Source: Actinokineospora fastidiosa (GTDB lineage Bacteria; Actinomycetota; Actinomycetes; Mycobacteriales; Pseudonocardiaceae). Taken from it: DNA of 64,000 nt. Made by a program: the position numbers and the translations under genes. The stretch spans positions 1,116,001 to 1,180,000 of the forward strand of contig NZ_BMRB01000001.1 in the NCBI RefSeq assembly GCF_014648415.1, written 5' to 3'. The notes under the pieces are model-generated. The model worked only from the letters and a program-made list of their open reading frames with translations, was not told the origin of the DNA and made no database searches. Shown one piece after another: positions 8,997-19,235 of the stretch (within the stretch, counting starts at the first letter, position 1; every line of letters starts with the position of its first letter).

Positions 8997-10343
8997 ATGC
9001 CGCAGTACAAGAGCTTCCCCCTGCCCGACACCGCCGAGGGCCTGACCGAGGCGGAGATCCTGTCCTGGCACGTCCAGCCGGGCGACGAGGTCACGGTCAA
9101 CCAGATCATCGTGGAGATCGAGACCGCGAAGGCCGCCGTGGAGCTGCCCTGCCCGTGGGCGGGCGTCGTCACCGAGCTGCACGTGCGGCCCGGCGACACG
9201 GTCACGGTCGGCACGCCGATCCTGACCATCGACACCGACCCGGGCGGCGCGGCCGCCCCGGCGCCCGCGCCCGCCGCGGCCGCGCCCGCCGAGGAGGAGA
9301 TGAAGCCGCTCGTCGGCTACGGCTCCAAGACGGTCACCGCCAAGCGCCGGGCGCGCAAGGGACCGGCCGTCCCGGCCGAGCCCGCCGCCGCCGCGGTGCA
9401 GGAGCAGGTGGGCCAGGCGTTCACCAGCACCAACGGCTCCGCGCCTGCCGCGGTCCAGCCCGAGCCCGCCGCCACCGGCGGGTACGTGCCGCTGGCCAAG
9501 CCGCCGGTCCGCAAGCTGGCCAAGGACCTCGGCGTCGACCTGCGCTCGCTGACCGGGACGGGCGCCGACGGCGTCATCACCCGGGAGGACGTGCAGCAGG
9601 CCGCGTCCGCCCCCGAGCAGGCCGCGGCCCCGGTCGCTACCCGCGGCGGCGAGCGCCGGGTGCCGATCAAGGGCGTCCGCAAGATGACCGCCCAGGCGAT
9701 GGTCAGCAGCGCCTTCACCGCACCGCACGTCACCGAGTTCCTGACGGTCGACGTGACACCGATGATGGAGCTGCGGGCCCGGCTGAAGAACCACCGCGAG
9801 TTCCGCGACGTCCGCCTGACCCCGCTGGCGTTCTGCGCCCGCGCGGTCACGATGGCGATCAAGCGGACCCCGGAGGTCAACGCCGCCTGGGACGAGGCCG
9901 CCCAGGAGATCGTCTACAAGGACTACGTGCACCTGGGCATCGCCGCGGCCACCCCGCGCGGGCTGATCGTGCCGAAGGTCCGCGACGCCGAGCGGATGTC
10001 GCTGCGCGAGCTGGCCGTCGCGCTCGACGAGCTGACGACCACCGCCCGCGAGGGCAAGACGCCGCCCGGCGACATGGTCAACGGCACCTTCACCATCACC
10101 AACGTCGGCGTCTTCGGCGTCGACACCGGCACGCCCATCATCAACCCGGGCGAGTCCGCGATCCTCGCCTTCGGCGCGATCCGGGACATGCCGTGGGTGG
10201 TGGACGGCGACATCAAGGTCCGCAAGGTCTGCCAGCTCGCGCTGAGCTTCGACCACCGCCTGGTCGACGGCCAGCAGGGCTCGGAGTTCCTCGCCGACGT
10301 CGGCGCGCTGCTGGCCGACCCCGGCATGGCGATGACCTTCTGA
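8997..10343 (+). CDS. Dihydrolipoamide acyltransferase (E2) of 2-oxo acid dehydrogenase
   Basis: A 448-residue three-domain acyltransferase. An N-terminal lipoyl domain (1-78) has the lipoylated Lys at residue 45 in EIETAKAAVEL. An Ala/Pro-rich linker follows. The peripheral-subunit-binding domain is at about 168-200 (KPPVRKLAKDLGVDLRSLTGTGADGVITREDV). The C-terminal catalytic domain has FDHRLVDGQQG, carrying the HxxxDG active site. It forms the core of the complex and transfers the acyl group from lipoate to CoA. One lipoyl domain is typical of BkdC-type E2. Transcription should stop at the hairpin just downstream. Confidence 0.94.
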   Translation: MPQYKSFPLPDTAEGLTEAEILSWHVQPGDEVTVNQIIVEIETAKAAVELPCPWAGVVTELHVRPGDTVTVGTPILTIDTDPGGAAAPAPAPAAAAPAEEEMKPLVGYGSKTVTAKRRARKGPAVPAEPAAAAVQEQVGQAFTSTNGSAPAAVQPEPAATGGYVPLAKPPVRKLAKDLGVDLRSLTGTGADGVITREDVQQAASAPEQAAAPVATRGGERRVPIKGVRKMTAQAMVSSAFTAPHVTEFLTVDVTPMMELRARLKNHREFRDVRLTPLAFCARAVTMAIKRTPEVNAAWDEAAQEIVYKDYVHLGIAAATPRGLIVPKVRDAERMSLRELAVALDELTTTAREGKTPPGDMVNGTFTITNVGVFGVDTGTPIINPGESAILAFGAIRDMPWVVDGDIKVRKVCQLALSFDHRLVDGQQGSEFLADVGALLADPGMAMTF

Positions 10344-10358
10344 CGGTTACCTGACACG

Positions 10359-10393
10359 CGCGGGGGTGGGGACGACTCGTCCCCACCCCCGCG
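10359..10393. terminator. Strong bidirectional hairpin terminator
   Basis: A 16-bp perfect stem (10359-10374 with 10378-10393) closes on a 3-nt loop. It lies between the E2 gene and the convergent SCP2-like gene, so it can serve both strands. It has no long T-run, as is common in high-GC actinobacteria. Confidence 0.85.
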
Positions 10394-10398
10394 TCGTC

Positions 10399-11001
10399 TC
10401 ACCGGGGCAGGTCGAAGTACCCGATCAGGGTCGCCGCGAAGGCGATGTCGCCCTTCACCTTGACCTTGCCCGACAGGAACAGCATCGGGACGTTCACCGA
10501 GCCCGTGATCACGCGCAGGAAGTCGACCGGGTCCACGGTGAGCGTGACCCGGGGGTCGGCGGTGGGCTCGTCGCCGGTCACGCAGCGGCCCTCGCGGATG
10601 CGGGTCTCGAACCGGTCGATCCCGTCGTCGTGGGGGCCGCCGGGGAACTGCCAGTGCACGACGGCGCGCAGCCCGGCCGACTTGGTCCGGTCGAGATGCG
10701 CGGACATGCGCTGGAACAGCTCGTCGAACACGACATAACGCAGGTGCGGGTGAGCCATCAGCGCCTCGATTTGCTCACGCGACGCTTTGTCGAGGAATCG
10801 GACGAAGGTTTCCGTCCGCAGCCCGCTCAGCCGCACCGCCGTGCCCGCGGCGCCCAGCATGTCCAACACGGACACCAGGTCGACGAACTGCGCCGGGGTG
10901 AGCCTCGCCGGGTCGATCAGCTCGGCGAAGGCGTCGAGGTCGGCGACCGGCGGCCGGGCCAGCCGGTGCCACTTGCGGGTTCGGCGCATCCGGGAAGACA
11001 A
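10399..11001 (-). CDS. SCP2 sterol-binding-like protein (paralogue 2)
   Basis: A 200-residue protein. The C-terminal half has the pattern of SCP2-like sterol/lipid-transfer domains (VVHWQFPGG...DRFETRIREGRCVTGDEPTADPRVTLTVDPVDFLRVITGSVNVPMLFLSGKVKVKGDIAFAATLIGYFDLPR). The N-terminal half (FAELIDPARLTPAQFVDLVSVLDML) is shared with the upstream gene, so the two are tandem duplicates. I take the TTG at 11001 because GAGGG lies at good spacing; an ATG at 10989 is the alternative. The likely role is lipid or acyl-CoA binding or transfer. It is co-transcribed with the upstream paralogue. Confidence 0.8.
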   Translation of the reverse strand: MSSRMRRTRKWHRLARPPVADLDAFAELIDPARLTPAQFVDLVSVLDMLGAAGTAVRLSGLRTETFVRFLDKASREQIEALMAHPHLRYVVFDELFQRMSAHLDRTKSAGLRAVVHWQFPGGPHDDGIDRFETRIREGRCVTGDEPTADPRVTLTVDPVDFLRVITGSVNVPMLFLSGKVKVKGDIAFAATLIGYFDLPR

Positions 11002-11009
11002 CCAGACCC

Positions 11010-11663
11010 TCAGCCGCGCGGCAGGTCGAACAGGCCCGACAGGCTCGCGGCGAACGCCAGGTCCCCGCGCACCTTGAGCTTGCCGGTGAGGAACAGCACG
11101 GGTGCCGACGCGTTCTGCGTGATGAGCTTGAGGAAGTCCGCGGGCGTCAGGGTGATGGTGACCTTCGGCTTGTGCGCCATGTCGCGGCTGACCGTGCAGG
11201 CCGCGTCGGCGAAGACGGTCTCCCAGCGGTCGTAGCCGCCCGCCCCGGTGCCGTCGGTGAGCCGCCAGTGCACGACCGCGTCGAGGTCGCGCACGCGCTC
11301 GGGCCGCACGTGCTCGCCCGCGCGCCGGAAGATCTCGTCGATGACGCGGGTGCGCAGCCGGGGGTCGGCCATGACGGCCTGGATCTGCTCGCGGGAGGCG
11401 TGGGTGATGATCCGGGCGAAGGTGCCCGGCCGCATCCGGGAGAGGTCGACGTCCGCGCCCGCCTCGGCCAACCGGGTGATCGCCGACAGCAGCGCGGACA
11501 GCTCGTTTTTGCGCAGCTTCCGTGGATCGATCGCCCGCCCGATAGCATCCACGTCGATGTTCCGTGCGGCGATGTCCTCGGGGTTCATCCGATCGAGCAG
11601 CTCGACCAGTTCACGCGGCTTGAGGGCGTCCAGCTTTACCTCGGCGCCCTGCGGCTCGGACAT
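11010..11663 (-). CDS. SCP2 sterol-binding-like protein (paralogue 1)
   Basis: A 217-residue protein starting at ATG 11663 behind GGGAGG. An N-terminal helical domain (ALKPRELVELLDRMNPEDIAARNIDVDAIGRAIDPRKLRKNELSALLSAI) is followed by an SCP2-like domain ending VTITLTPADFLKLITQNASAPVLFLTGKLKVRGDLAFAASLSGLFDLPRG. It is the first gene of the pair and shares its promoter region with the divergent TetR gene. The context suggests lipid-related control: the operator between them resembles sites in front of fadE5 in the same window. Confidence 0.82.
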   Translation of the reverse strand: MSEPQGAEVKLDALKPRELVELLDRMNPEDIAARNIDVDAIGRAIDPRKLRKNELSALLSAITRLAEAGADVDLSRMRPGTFARIITHASREQIQAVMADPRLRTRVIDEIFRRAGEHVRPERVRDLDAVVHWRLTDGTGAGGYDRWETVFADAACTVSRDMAHKPKVTITLTPADFLKLITQNASAPVLFLTGKLKVRGDLAFAASLSGLFDLPRG

Positions 11664-11678
11664 GGCCACCTCCCTGTA

Positions 11679-11694
11679 CCTACTCACGAGTAGG
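11679..11694. promoter_or_regulatory. Palindromic operator in the SCP2/TetR divergent promoter
   Basis: CCTACTCACGAGTAGG is a perfect inverted repeat with 7-bp arms and a 2-bp centre. It lies between the start of the SCP2 pair and the divergent TetR gene, the usual place for a TetR autoregulatory operator. The core CTAC-N6-GTAG matches two sites in front of fadE5 (32064-32077 and 32088-32101). Confidence 0.75.
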
Positions 11695-11752
11695 CTACGG
11701 GCGGGTAGCTTGGACTGGCAAGTTGAAATCCGGCGAAGGGGAGGAGCACGGC

Positions 11753-12418
11753 GTGAGCGTCGACGAACGCCGTCCGACGAAGGTCAAGCGGCTGCCGCGG
11801 GAGGTCCGCGAGCGGCAGATCCTCGACGCCGCCGTCCGGGTCTTCTCCGAGCACGGCTACCACAACGCGTCGATGGACGAGATCTCCGACGTCGCGGGCG
11901 TGTCCAAGCCGATGATCTACGCCTACCTCGGGCACAAGGAGGACCTGTTCGCCGCCTGCATCCGCCGCGAGGCGTCGATGCTGATCGAGGCGATCGCGGC
12001 GGGCGTCGAGGCCGAGCTGCCCCCGGACATGCAGCTCTGGCACGGCCTGCGCGCGTTCTTCCGGTTCGTCGGCGCGCAGAAGGAGAGCTGGCGCGTCCTG
12101 CACCGCCAGGCGACCTCCCAGGGCGGCCCGTTCAGCGAGGAGCTGCTGGCCATGCGCGACCGGGCCATCGCCCTGGTCGACGCCCTGCTGGTGCGCTCGG
12201 CGACCAGCCGGGGCATGGACGAGGCCGCCACCAAGTCGACCGAGGCCCTCGCCGCCGCGCTCGTCGGCGCGAGCGAGTCGCTGGCCGACTGGTGGCTCGA
12301 CCACCCCGAGGTGCCGGACAAGGTCGTCGCGGGCTGGCTGATGAACCTGGTCTGGATGGGCTTCGGCGACCTCGTCGACGGCCACGTCTGGACGCCGGCT
12401 ACCCCGACGGCCGGTTGA
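11753..12418 (+). CDS. TetR/AcrR family transcriptional regulator
   Basis: A 221-residue regulator. The DNA-binding domain is seen in RERQILDAAVRVFSEHGYHNASMDEISDVAGVSKPMIYAYLGHKEDLFAACIRRE (about residues 17-75). The C-terminal ligand domain is of the all-helical type with an MNLVWMGFGDLVDGHVW end. GTG 11753 is preferred because GGAGG precedes it at good spacing; an in-frame TTG at 11723 is possible. It is divergent from the SCP2 pair across a perfect palindrome, so it probably represses them and itself. A ligand related to acyl-CoA or lipid is a guess from context. Confidence 0.92.
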   Translation: MSVDERRPTKVKRLPREVRERQILDAAVRVFSEHGYHNASMDEISDVAGVSKPMIYAYLGHKEDLFAACIRREASMLIEAIAAGVEAELPPDMQLWHGLRAFFRFVGAQKESWRVLHRQATSQGGPFSEELLAMRDRAIALVDALLVRSATSRGMDEAATKSTEALAAALVGASESLADWWLDHPEVPDKVVAGWLMNLVWMGFGDLVDGHVWTPATPTAG

Positions 12419-12647
12419 GCACGCCCGCCAGCAGGGCGTGGACGGCGGCATGGTCGGCAGGGTCGGCCAACTTGCACTGGCCGCCCCGCAGCCGGTACCA
12501 CTCCTCCGCGCCCGCGTAGCGGACCTTCGCGGTCACCACGTTGTCCGGGCCGCAGGTGGTGCGCAGTTCCAGGTCGCCGGTGACGACGCCGACCTCCTCG
12601 GTCATCACGCCGGGGCCCGCGCTGAACGGGGTGGAGTAGTCAGCCAT
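12399..12647 (-). CDS. Small conserved hypothetical protein
   Basis: An 82-residue protein from ATG 12647, starting MADYSTPFSAGPG and ending HALLAGVLNRPSG. It has no signal peptide or membrane segment. Its 3' end overlaps the TetR gene tail by 20 bp on the opposite strand. The composition (VVTAKVRYAGAEEWYRLRGGQCKLADPADHAAVH) looks like a genuine small cytosolic protein, but I do not recognise a family. Function unknown. Confidence 0.65.
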   Translation of the reverse strand: MADYSTPFSAGPGVMTEEVGVVTGDLELRTTCGPDNVVTAKVRYAGAEEWYRLRGGQCKLADPADHAAVHALLAGVLNRPSG

Positions 12648-12665
12648 GCCGCCGATCCTGCCCCG

Positions 12666-13295
12666 TCAGCAGTAGTTCAGCATGGAGGACAGCGCCGACT
12701 TCTCCGCGGACTGCACCGAGAGGTTGTAGGCGTACTTTGTCCGCACCCACATCTTCGCGTAGGTGCACCAGTACGCGGTCCGCGACGGCTTCCACGTGCT
12801 CGGGTCCTGGTCGCCCTTGCTCTGGTTGACGTTGTCCGTCACCGCGATGAGCTGCGGGTTGCTCAGGTCGTTGGCGAAGGCCTGTCGCCGCGACGTGGTC
12901 CACGAGGACGCGCCGGAGCGCCACGCCTCGGCCAGCGGCACGATGTGATCGATGTCCACATCGGACGGGTTGTACCAGGTGGCGCCGTCGTACGGGCTGA
13001 ACCAGCTGCCGGAGGTCGCGTAGCAGGACGAGTCCGTGCGCACGTTCGAGCCGTCCCGCTTGAGCACCGTCTCGCGGGTGTTGCACGTGCCCGAGATCGT
13101 GATCCAGTGCGGGAACTTGTCGCGCGAGTAGCCGGTCATCGACCCCTCGCTCGCCACGCGCAGCGCCGACAGCTCGGCGCGGGCGGTGGACTCGCTGGGG
13201 ATGTTGGGCGGCGTCGCGCTCGCCGAGCCCGCGAGCCCGACGGTGACGGCGGCCGATAAGAGCAGGGAACCGAGGAGCGCCCGAGTCTTCGTCAT
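12666..13295 (-). CDS. Secreted HNH endonuclease family protein (DUF1524/GmrSD C-terminal-like)
   Basis: A 209-residue protein starting at ATG 13295 behind GGAGG. A Sec signal peptide (residues 1-27, ASA-T cleavage) is followed by an HNH-type nuclease domain. The DIDHIVPLAEAW motif sits at about 114-125, with a later ANDLSNPQLIAVTDNVNQSKGDQDPSTWKP block supplying the Asn and Lys/Asp residues. Four Cys residues fit an exported, disulphide-bonded protein. The family is common as small extracellular nucleases in actinomycetes; DNA degradation for nutrition is the likely role. No immunity gene is obvious beside it. Confidence 0.88.
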   Translation of the reverse strand: MTKTRALLGSLLLSAAVTVGLAGSASATPPNIPSESTARAELSALRVASEGSMTGYSRDKFPHWITISGTCNTRETVLKRDGSNVRTDSSCYATSGSWFSPYDGATWYNPSDVDIDHIVPLAEAWRSGASSWTTSRRQAFANDLSNPQLIAVTDNVNQSKGDQDPSTWKPSRTAYWCTYAKMWVRTKYAYNLSVQSAEKSALSSMLNYC

Positions 13296-13422
13296 CGTTT
13301 CCTCCGTGAGTGGGGACACACGTGGAGCGGGTCAACCGTGACGAATCGAGGTGGAATGCCTCACACCAAAGGGTGACCTGATGACGACGCTCAGGGGAAG
13401 ATCGTCGTGGTTTTCACACCGA

Positions 13423-15469
<2,047 letters not shown>

Positions 15470-15474
15470 CGGCG

Positions 15475-15504
15475 CGGGCCCGCCCCCGGTCGGCGGCGGG
15501 CCCG
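15475..15504. terminator. Bidirectional hairpin terminator (purA / GDPD)
   Basis: CGGGCCCGCC (15475-15484) and GGCGGGCCCG (15495-15504) form a perfect 10-bp stem with a 10-nt loop in the short gap between the convergent purA and glycerophosphodiesterase genes. Confidence 0.75.
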
Positions 15505-15512
15505 TCCGGTCG

Positions 15513-16619
15513 TCAGCGGCGGGCGAACGCCTCGTCGCGGGAGACCACGGCGATGTCGGGGTTGTCGGCGAACACGCCGTCGACCCCGGCCCGCCAGAAG
15601 GCGTCCAGCTCGGCGAAGAGGTCGCCGTAGTCGGCCGGGTTCGTCGACGAGCGCAGGTTCGCCGGGAGGAACTGGTTCTCCGCCCGGAAGGTGTACGGGT
15701 GCACCTTGAGCCCGACGGCGTGGGCGTCGCGGACCAGCGAGGTCGGCTGCCCGAGGTTGCCCGCGGCGTCGCGCGGGATGACCGAGTCCTTGGCCGGGCC
15801 GAGGCCGTCGGCGTAGGTCGCGACCTCGCGCAGGCCCGCGGGCGTCATCAGGTCGCGGTAGGTGCGCGGGTCGCCGGAGACGGTGAAGTCGTACGGGCGG
15901 CCGGACGCGCTGGTGAGCTGGACCAGCGGGACGCGCAGCTGCCGGTCCAGCTGCTTGAGGTTGGCGACCTCGAAGGACTGCACGAACACCTTGGCCTTCG
16001 GGTGGTTGAGGCCGTTGCGGTTGAGCACGCGCACCAGCTCCGGCTCCAGCGGCAGGCCGAGCTGCTGGAAGTACGTCGGGTGCTTCGTCTCCGGGTAGAT
16101 GCCGATGTCGCGGCGCAGCTCGCGGGAGAGGCGCCGGGCGAGGTCGATGACCTCCTGCAGGGTCGGCACCTCGTAGCGGCCGTCGTAGACGGTGTTCTGC
16201 TGGCGCAGCTCGGGGATGCGCTCGACCGCCCGCAGCGTCTTCAGCTCAGCCAGGGTGAAGTCCTCGGTCCACCAGCCGGTCACCCGCACGCCGTCGAGCA
16301 CCTTCGTCCGCTTGCGGTCGGCGAACTCGGGCCGCTCGGCGACGTCGGTGGTGCCCCCGATCTCCGGCTCGTGCCGGGCGACCAGCACACCGTCCTTGGT
16401 GGACACCAGGTCGGGCTCGATGAAGTCCGCGCCCATCCGCGCGGCCAGCTCGTAGGCAGCCAGCGTGTGCTCCGGCCGGTACCCCGACGCGCCCCGGTGC
16501 CCGATGACCAGCGGCTCGACCTGCTGCCCCCGCCCCTCGGGCGCCGCGCTCGCCGGGCTGAGCGTCACCACGCCCAACACCGACACCGCGGACAGCACTA
16601 ACGCGCTCAACGCTCGCAT
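15513..16619 (-). CDS. Secreted glycerophosphodiester phosphodiesterase
   Basis: A 368-residue protein from ATG 16619 behind AGGAGG. A Sec signal peptide (about 1-25, ASA-A) is followed by a GDPD TIM barrel. Catalytic and metal residues are visible in VIGHRGASGYRPEHTLAAY (His-Arg and Glu), DFIEPDLVSTKDGVLVARHEPEIGGTTD (Glu, Asp, His) and IYPETKHP (Glu, Lys). It hydrolyses glycerophosphodiesters from phospholipids or teichoic-type polymers to glycerol-3-phosphate outside the cell. The length and insert match secreted GlpQ-type enzymes. There is no transport operon next to it. Confidence 0.93.
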   Translation of the reverse strand: MRALSALVLSAVSVLGVVTLSPASAAPEGRGQQVEPLVIGHRGASGYRPEHTLAAYELAARMGADFIEPDLVSTKDGVLVARHEPEIGGTTDVAERPEFADRKRTKVLDGVRVTGWWTEDFTLAELKTLRAVERIPELRQQNTVYDGRYEVPTLQEVIDLARRLSRELRRDIGIYPETKHPTYFQQLGLPLEPELVRVLNRNGLNHPKAKVFVQSFEVANLKQLDRQLRVPLVQLTSASGRPYDFTVSGDPRTYRDLMTPAGLREVATYADGLGPAKDSVIPRDAAGNLGQPTSLVRDAHAVGLKVHPYTFRAENQFLPANLRSSTNPADYGDLFAELDAFWRAGVDGVFADNPDIAVVSRDEAFARR

Positions 16620-16770
16620 AACGCAACCTCCTAGTAGAGACGCCCACCCTGATCGGCCCCCGCGACGCCCCATTGACCGCCGCTTGACGCCCCGGTGAAC
16701 GCCTGGCTGCCGTCGCCTCCGGCGGGGGCGCGCGGGCACGCGGCGACTGGGCCATCTAGGCTCCCGTGCC

Positions 16771-18039
16771 GTGCGAGTCCTGGTAATCGGCTCCGGCGCC
16801 CGTGAGCATGCCCTCGTCCTTGCCCTCTCGCAGGACCCGGCGGTGACGGCGCTGGCCTGCGCGCCCGGCAACGCCGGGACCGCCGCGCTCGCCGAGGCCC
16901 TCCCGGTCGACGCCGCCGACCGGGCCGCCGTCGCCGACCTGGCCACCCGCTGGTCGGCGGACCTGGTCGTGATCGGCCCGGAGGTGCCGCTGGTCGCGGG
17001 CGCCGCCGACGTCGTGCGCGCCGCCGGGATCGCCTGCTTCGGCCCGGGCGCCGCGGCCGCGCGGATCGAGGGCTCCAAGGCGTTCGCCAAGGACGTCATG
17101 ACCGCGGCGGGGGTGGCGACCGCGCACAGCGAGATCGTCGACAACCCGGCCCGCCTCGACGCCGCCCTGGCCCGCTTCGGCCCGACCTGGGTGGTCAAGG
17201 ACGACGGCCTCGCCGCGGGCAAGGGCGTCGTCGTCACCACCGACCTCGCCGCGGCCCGCGCCCACGCCATGACCCTGCTCGACGACGGCCACCCGGTGCT
17301 GCTCGAGTCCTTCCTGGACGGCCCCGAGGTGTCCCTGTTCTGCCTGGTCGACGCCGAGGGCACCGTCGTCCCGCTGCTGCCTGCCCAGGACTTCAAGCGC
17401 GTCGGCGACGGGGACCACGGTCCGAACACCGGCGGCATGGGCGCCTACAGCCCCCTGCCGTGGGCCCCGGAGGGCCTCGTCGACGAGATCGTCCGCGACA
17501 TCGTCAAACCGGTCGTGGACGAGATGGCCGCCCGCGGCGCGGCGTTCACCGGCCTGCTGTACGCGGGCCTGGCGCTGACCTCGACCGGCCCCCAGGTCAT
17601 CGAGTTCAACTGCCGCTTCGGCGACCCGGAGACGCAGGCCGTGCTGGCCCTGCTGCGCACCCCGATGGCGGGCCTGCTGATGGCCGCCGCCACCGGAACC
17701 CTCGCCGCCCACCCACCCCTGGACTGGGCCGACGGCGCCGCCGTCACCGTCGTGATCGCCGCCGACGGCTACCCGGGCCGCCCCCGCACGGGCGACGTCA
17801 TCGCGGGCGCGGAGACCCACGGCGTCCTCCACGCGGGCACCCGCCGCCGCGACGACGGCGCCATCGTCTCCGCGGGCGGCCGCGTCCTGTCCGTGGTCGG
17901 CATCGGCGACACCCTCACCACCGCCCGAGCCGAGGCGTACCGCCTGGTCGGCGCCGTCCACCTCGCAGGCTCCCACCACCGCACCGACATAGCCCTCCGC
18001 GCCGAACGCGGCGAGATCACCACCCCGGCCGTCAGCTAG
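16771..18039 (+). CDS. purD: Phosphoribosylamine-glycine ligase (GAR synthetase)
   Basis: A 422-residue ATP-grasp enzyme joining glycine to phosphoribosylamine, the second step of de novo purine synthesis. It starts at GTG 16771 with [15 protein letters not shown]. Other marks are [55 protein letters not shown] and [15 protein letters not shown] (ATP and Mg2+ ligands). Length is normal. It is divergent from the GDPD gene and appears monocistronic. Confidence 0.97.
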   Translation: MRVLVIGSGAREHALVLALSQDPAVTALACAPGNAGTAALAEALPVDAADRAAVADLATRWSADLVVIGPEVPLVAGAADVVRAAGIACFGPGAAAARIEGSKAFAKDVMTAAGVATAHSEIVDNPARLDAALARFGPTWVVKDDGLAAGKGVVVTTDLAAARAHAMTLLDDGHPVLLESFLDGPEVSLFCLVDAEGTVVPLLPAQDFKRVGDGDHGPNTGGMGAYSPLPWAPEGLVDEIVRDIVKPVVDEMAARGAAFTGLLYAGLALTSTGPQVIEFNCRFGDPETQAVLALLRTPMAGLLMAAATGTLAAHPPLDWADGAAVTVVIAADGYPGRPRTGDVIAGAETHGVLHAGTRRRDDGAIVSAGGRVLSVVGIGDTLTTARAEAYRLVGAVHLAGSHHRTDIALRAERGEITTPAVS

Positions 18040-18222
18040 CCGCCGCCCCGACCCCGGCTAGGACACCGCCCCGGTCGTCGGATCGATCACCCCACGGCCA
18101 TCGGGTAGATCACCGGAACCCCCGCCCGCGATACTTCGTCAAAGTTCAGGTAGGCCCCACAACGCCATTGGTAGCCTGCGAACCGAGACGACACCGTCAC
18201 GATGCGTACGGGGGTGCGTGGC

Positions 18223-18615
18223 ATGAACATCGGTGATGTCGGCAAGATCGCGGGCGCGGTCGTCGCCGACCTCCAGAACCTGGCCACCGCCAAATCCGGC
18301 CAGTTCGTCGTCAACAGAGACAACGTCCTCGCGGCCACCAAGGTGATCCAGAACCAGGTGGACAGTCTGCGGGACCGCACGGTCGACGCGGCGGAGCTGC
18401 TCCGCGTCGTGCCACCCGGCCAGGACCAGGTGAGCGGCCTCGTCGCGGAGGAGTGGAACCGACGGCTCGTCTACGACGAGGGCAGCTACGTCGAGCGGGT
18501 CAAGGCCTACATCAAGGGCTTGGACAACCTGGTGGTCCAGCTTCGCGAGTCGGCCATCGCGTACGGCTTCAACGAGGACGAGATCGAGGCGGCGCTGGGG
18601 AAGTCTGGTGACTAA
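18223..18615 (+). CDS. Small helical protein of type VII secretion cassette A
   Basis: A 130-residue, all-helical protein from ATG 18223. It has no signal peptide. The N-terminal helix MNIGDVGKIAGAVVADLQNLATAKSGQF and the later helices resemble PE/ESX-type small secreted proteins, though no canonical WXG or PE motif is present. Near the C-terminus AYGFNEDEIEAAL contains a Y-x-x-x-D/E pattern (Tyr-Gly-Phe-Asn-Glu) like the ESX export signal. It overlaps the following lipoprotein gene by 8 bp. The cassette order (this protein, DUF3558 lipoprotein, PPE-like protein, EspG) supports a role as a type VII substrate or partner. Exact family not identified. Confidence 0.75.
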   Translation: MNIGDVGKIAGAVVADLQNLATAKSGQFVVNRDNVLAATKVIQNQVDSLRDRTVDAAELLRVVPPGQDQVSGLVAEEWNRRLVYDEGSYVERVKAYIKGLDNLVVQLRESAIAYGFNEDEIEAALGKSGD

Positions 18616-19225
18616 GCGCCTCATGGCCGCGATCGTCCTGCTCACCGTTGTCGCGGCCGGATGCAGCACCAACGAGCCGGGCACGCCTGCCCCGGGTCCG
18701 GGCGATGGCTCCAGTGCGGCGCCCCCGGCGACGACGACCTCGGCGAGCCGGCCGGGTGTCGACCTTCCGCCTCGTCCGCAGGACCTGCCGATCGACGGCA
18801 TCGCCAAGCCCTGCGACCTGTTCACCGACGCCCAGCGCGAACAGCTCCGAGTGGACCGCGCGCGGGACACGGTCTCGCGCGGGGAGGTCTACGAGGGGCA
18901 GCAGCGCTGTGCGCTGACCCTTGAGGGCGGAGACCCGTACCTGGACGTCTCCGTCCTTCTCGTGACGAGTGAAGGCGCAGAGGCGTGGCTCGCGGGCGAC
19001 CGGAACGTCACCGCCGAGCAGACGTCCATCGAGGGATTCGGGGCCGCGCACTACTGGCTGGCCGGTGGTGAAGGGGCCGAGTGCAACACCGCCGTGGATG
19101 TGGCGGACGGCCAGCACCTTCAGGTCGGCCTGCTCATGCCCGGCGAGGGCTGGGCGCAGGAGAAGCTTTGTGAGACCACCGATCAGGTCGCCGCGGCGGC
19201 GCTGAAGACGCTGCAGGCCGGGTGA
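18608..19225 (+). CDS. DUF3558 family lipoprotein
   Basis: A 205-residue lipoprotein from GTG 18608. A signal peptide ends in the lipobox VVAAGC (Cys about residue 19), followed by a Ser/Pro/Thr-rich linker. The DUF3558-like body is PCDLFTDAQREQLRVD...GEVYEGQQRCALTLEG...LLMPGEGWAQEKLCETTDQVAAAALKTLQ. DUF3558 lipoproteins are common in actinomycetes and recur beside EspG-containing cassettes. It is likely anchored outside the membrane; function unknown. It overlaps the upstream gene and lies 10 bp before the PPE-like gene, so it belongs to one operon. Confidence 0.85.
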   Translation: MTKRLMAAIVLLTVVAAGCSTNEPGTPAPGPGDGSSAAPPATTTSASRPGVDLPPRPQDLPIDGIAKPCDLFTDAQREQLRVDRARDTVSRGEVYEGQQRCALTLEGGDPYLDVSVLLVTSEGAEAWLAGDRNVTAEQTSIEGFGAAHYWLAGGEGAECNTAVDVADGQHLQVGLLMPGEGWAQEKLCETTDQVAAAALKTLQAG

Positions 19226-19235
19226 GGGGCGGGAG

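Noticed and set aside
12666-13295. HNH protein as part of a restriction or toxin system
   Set aside because: It has a clear secretion signal and no methylase, immunity or partner gene next to it; a secreted nutritional nuclease is simpler.
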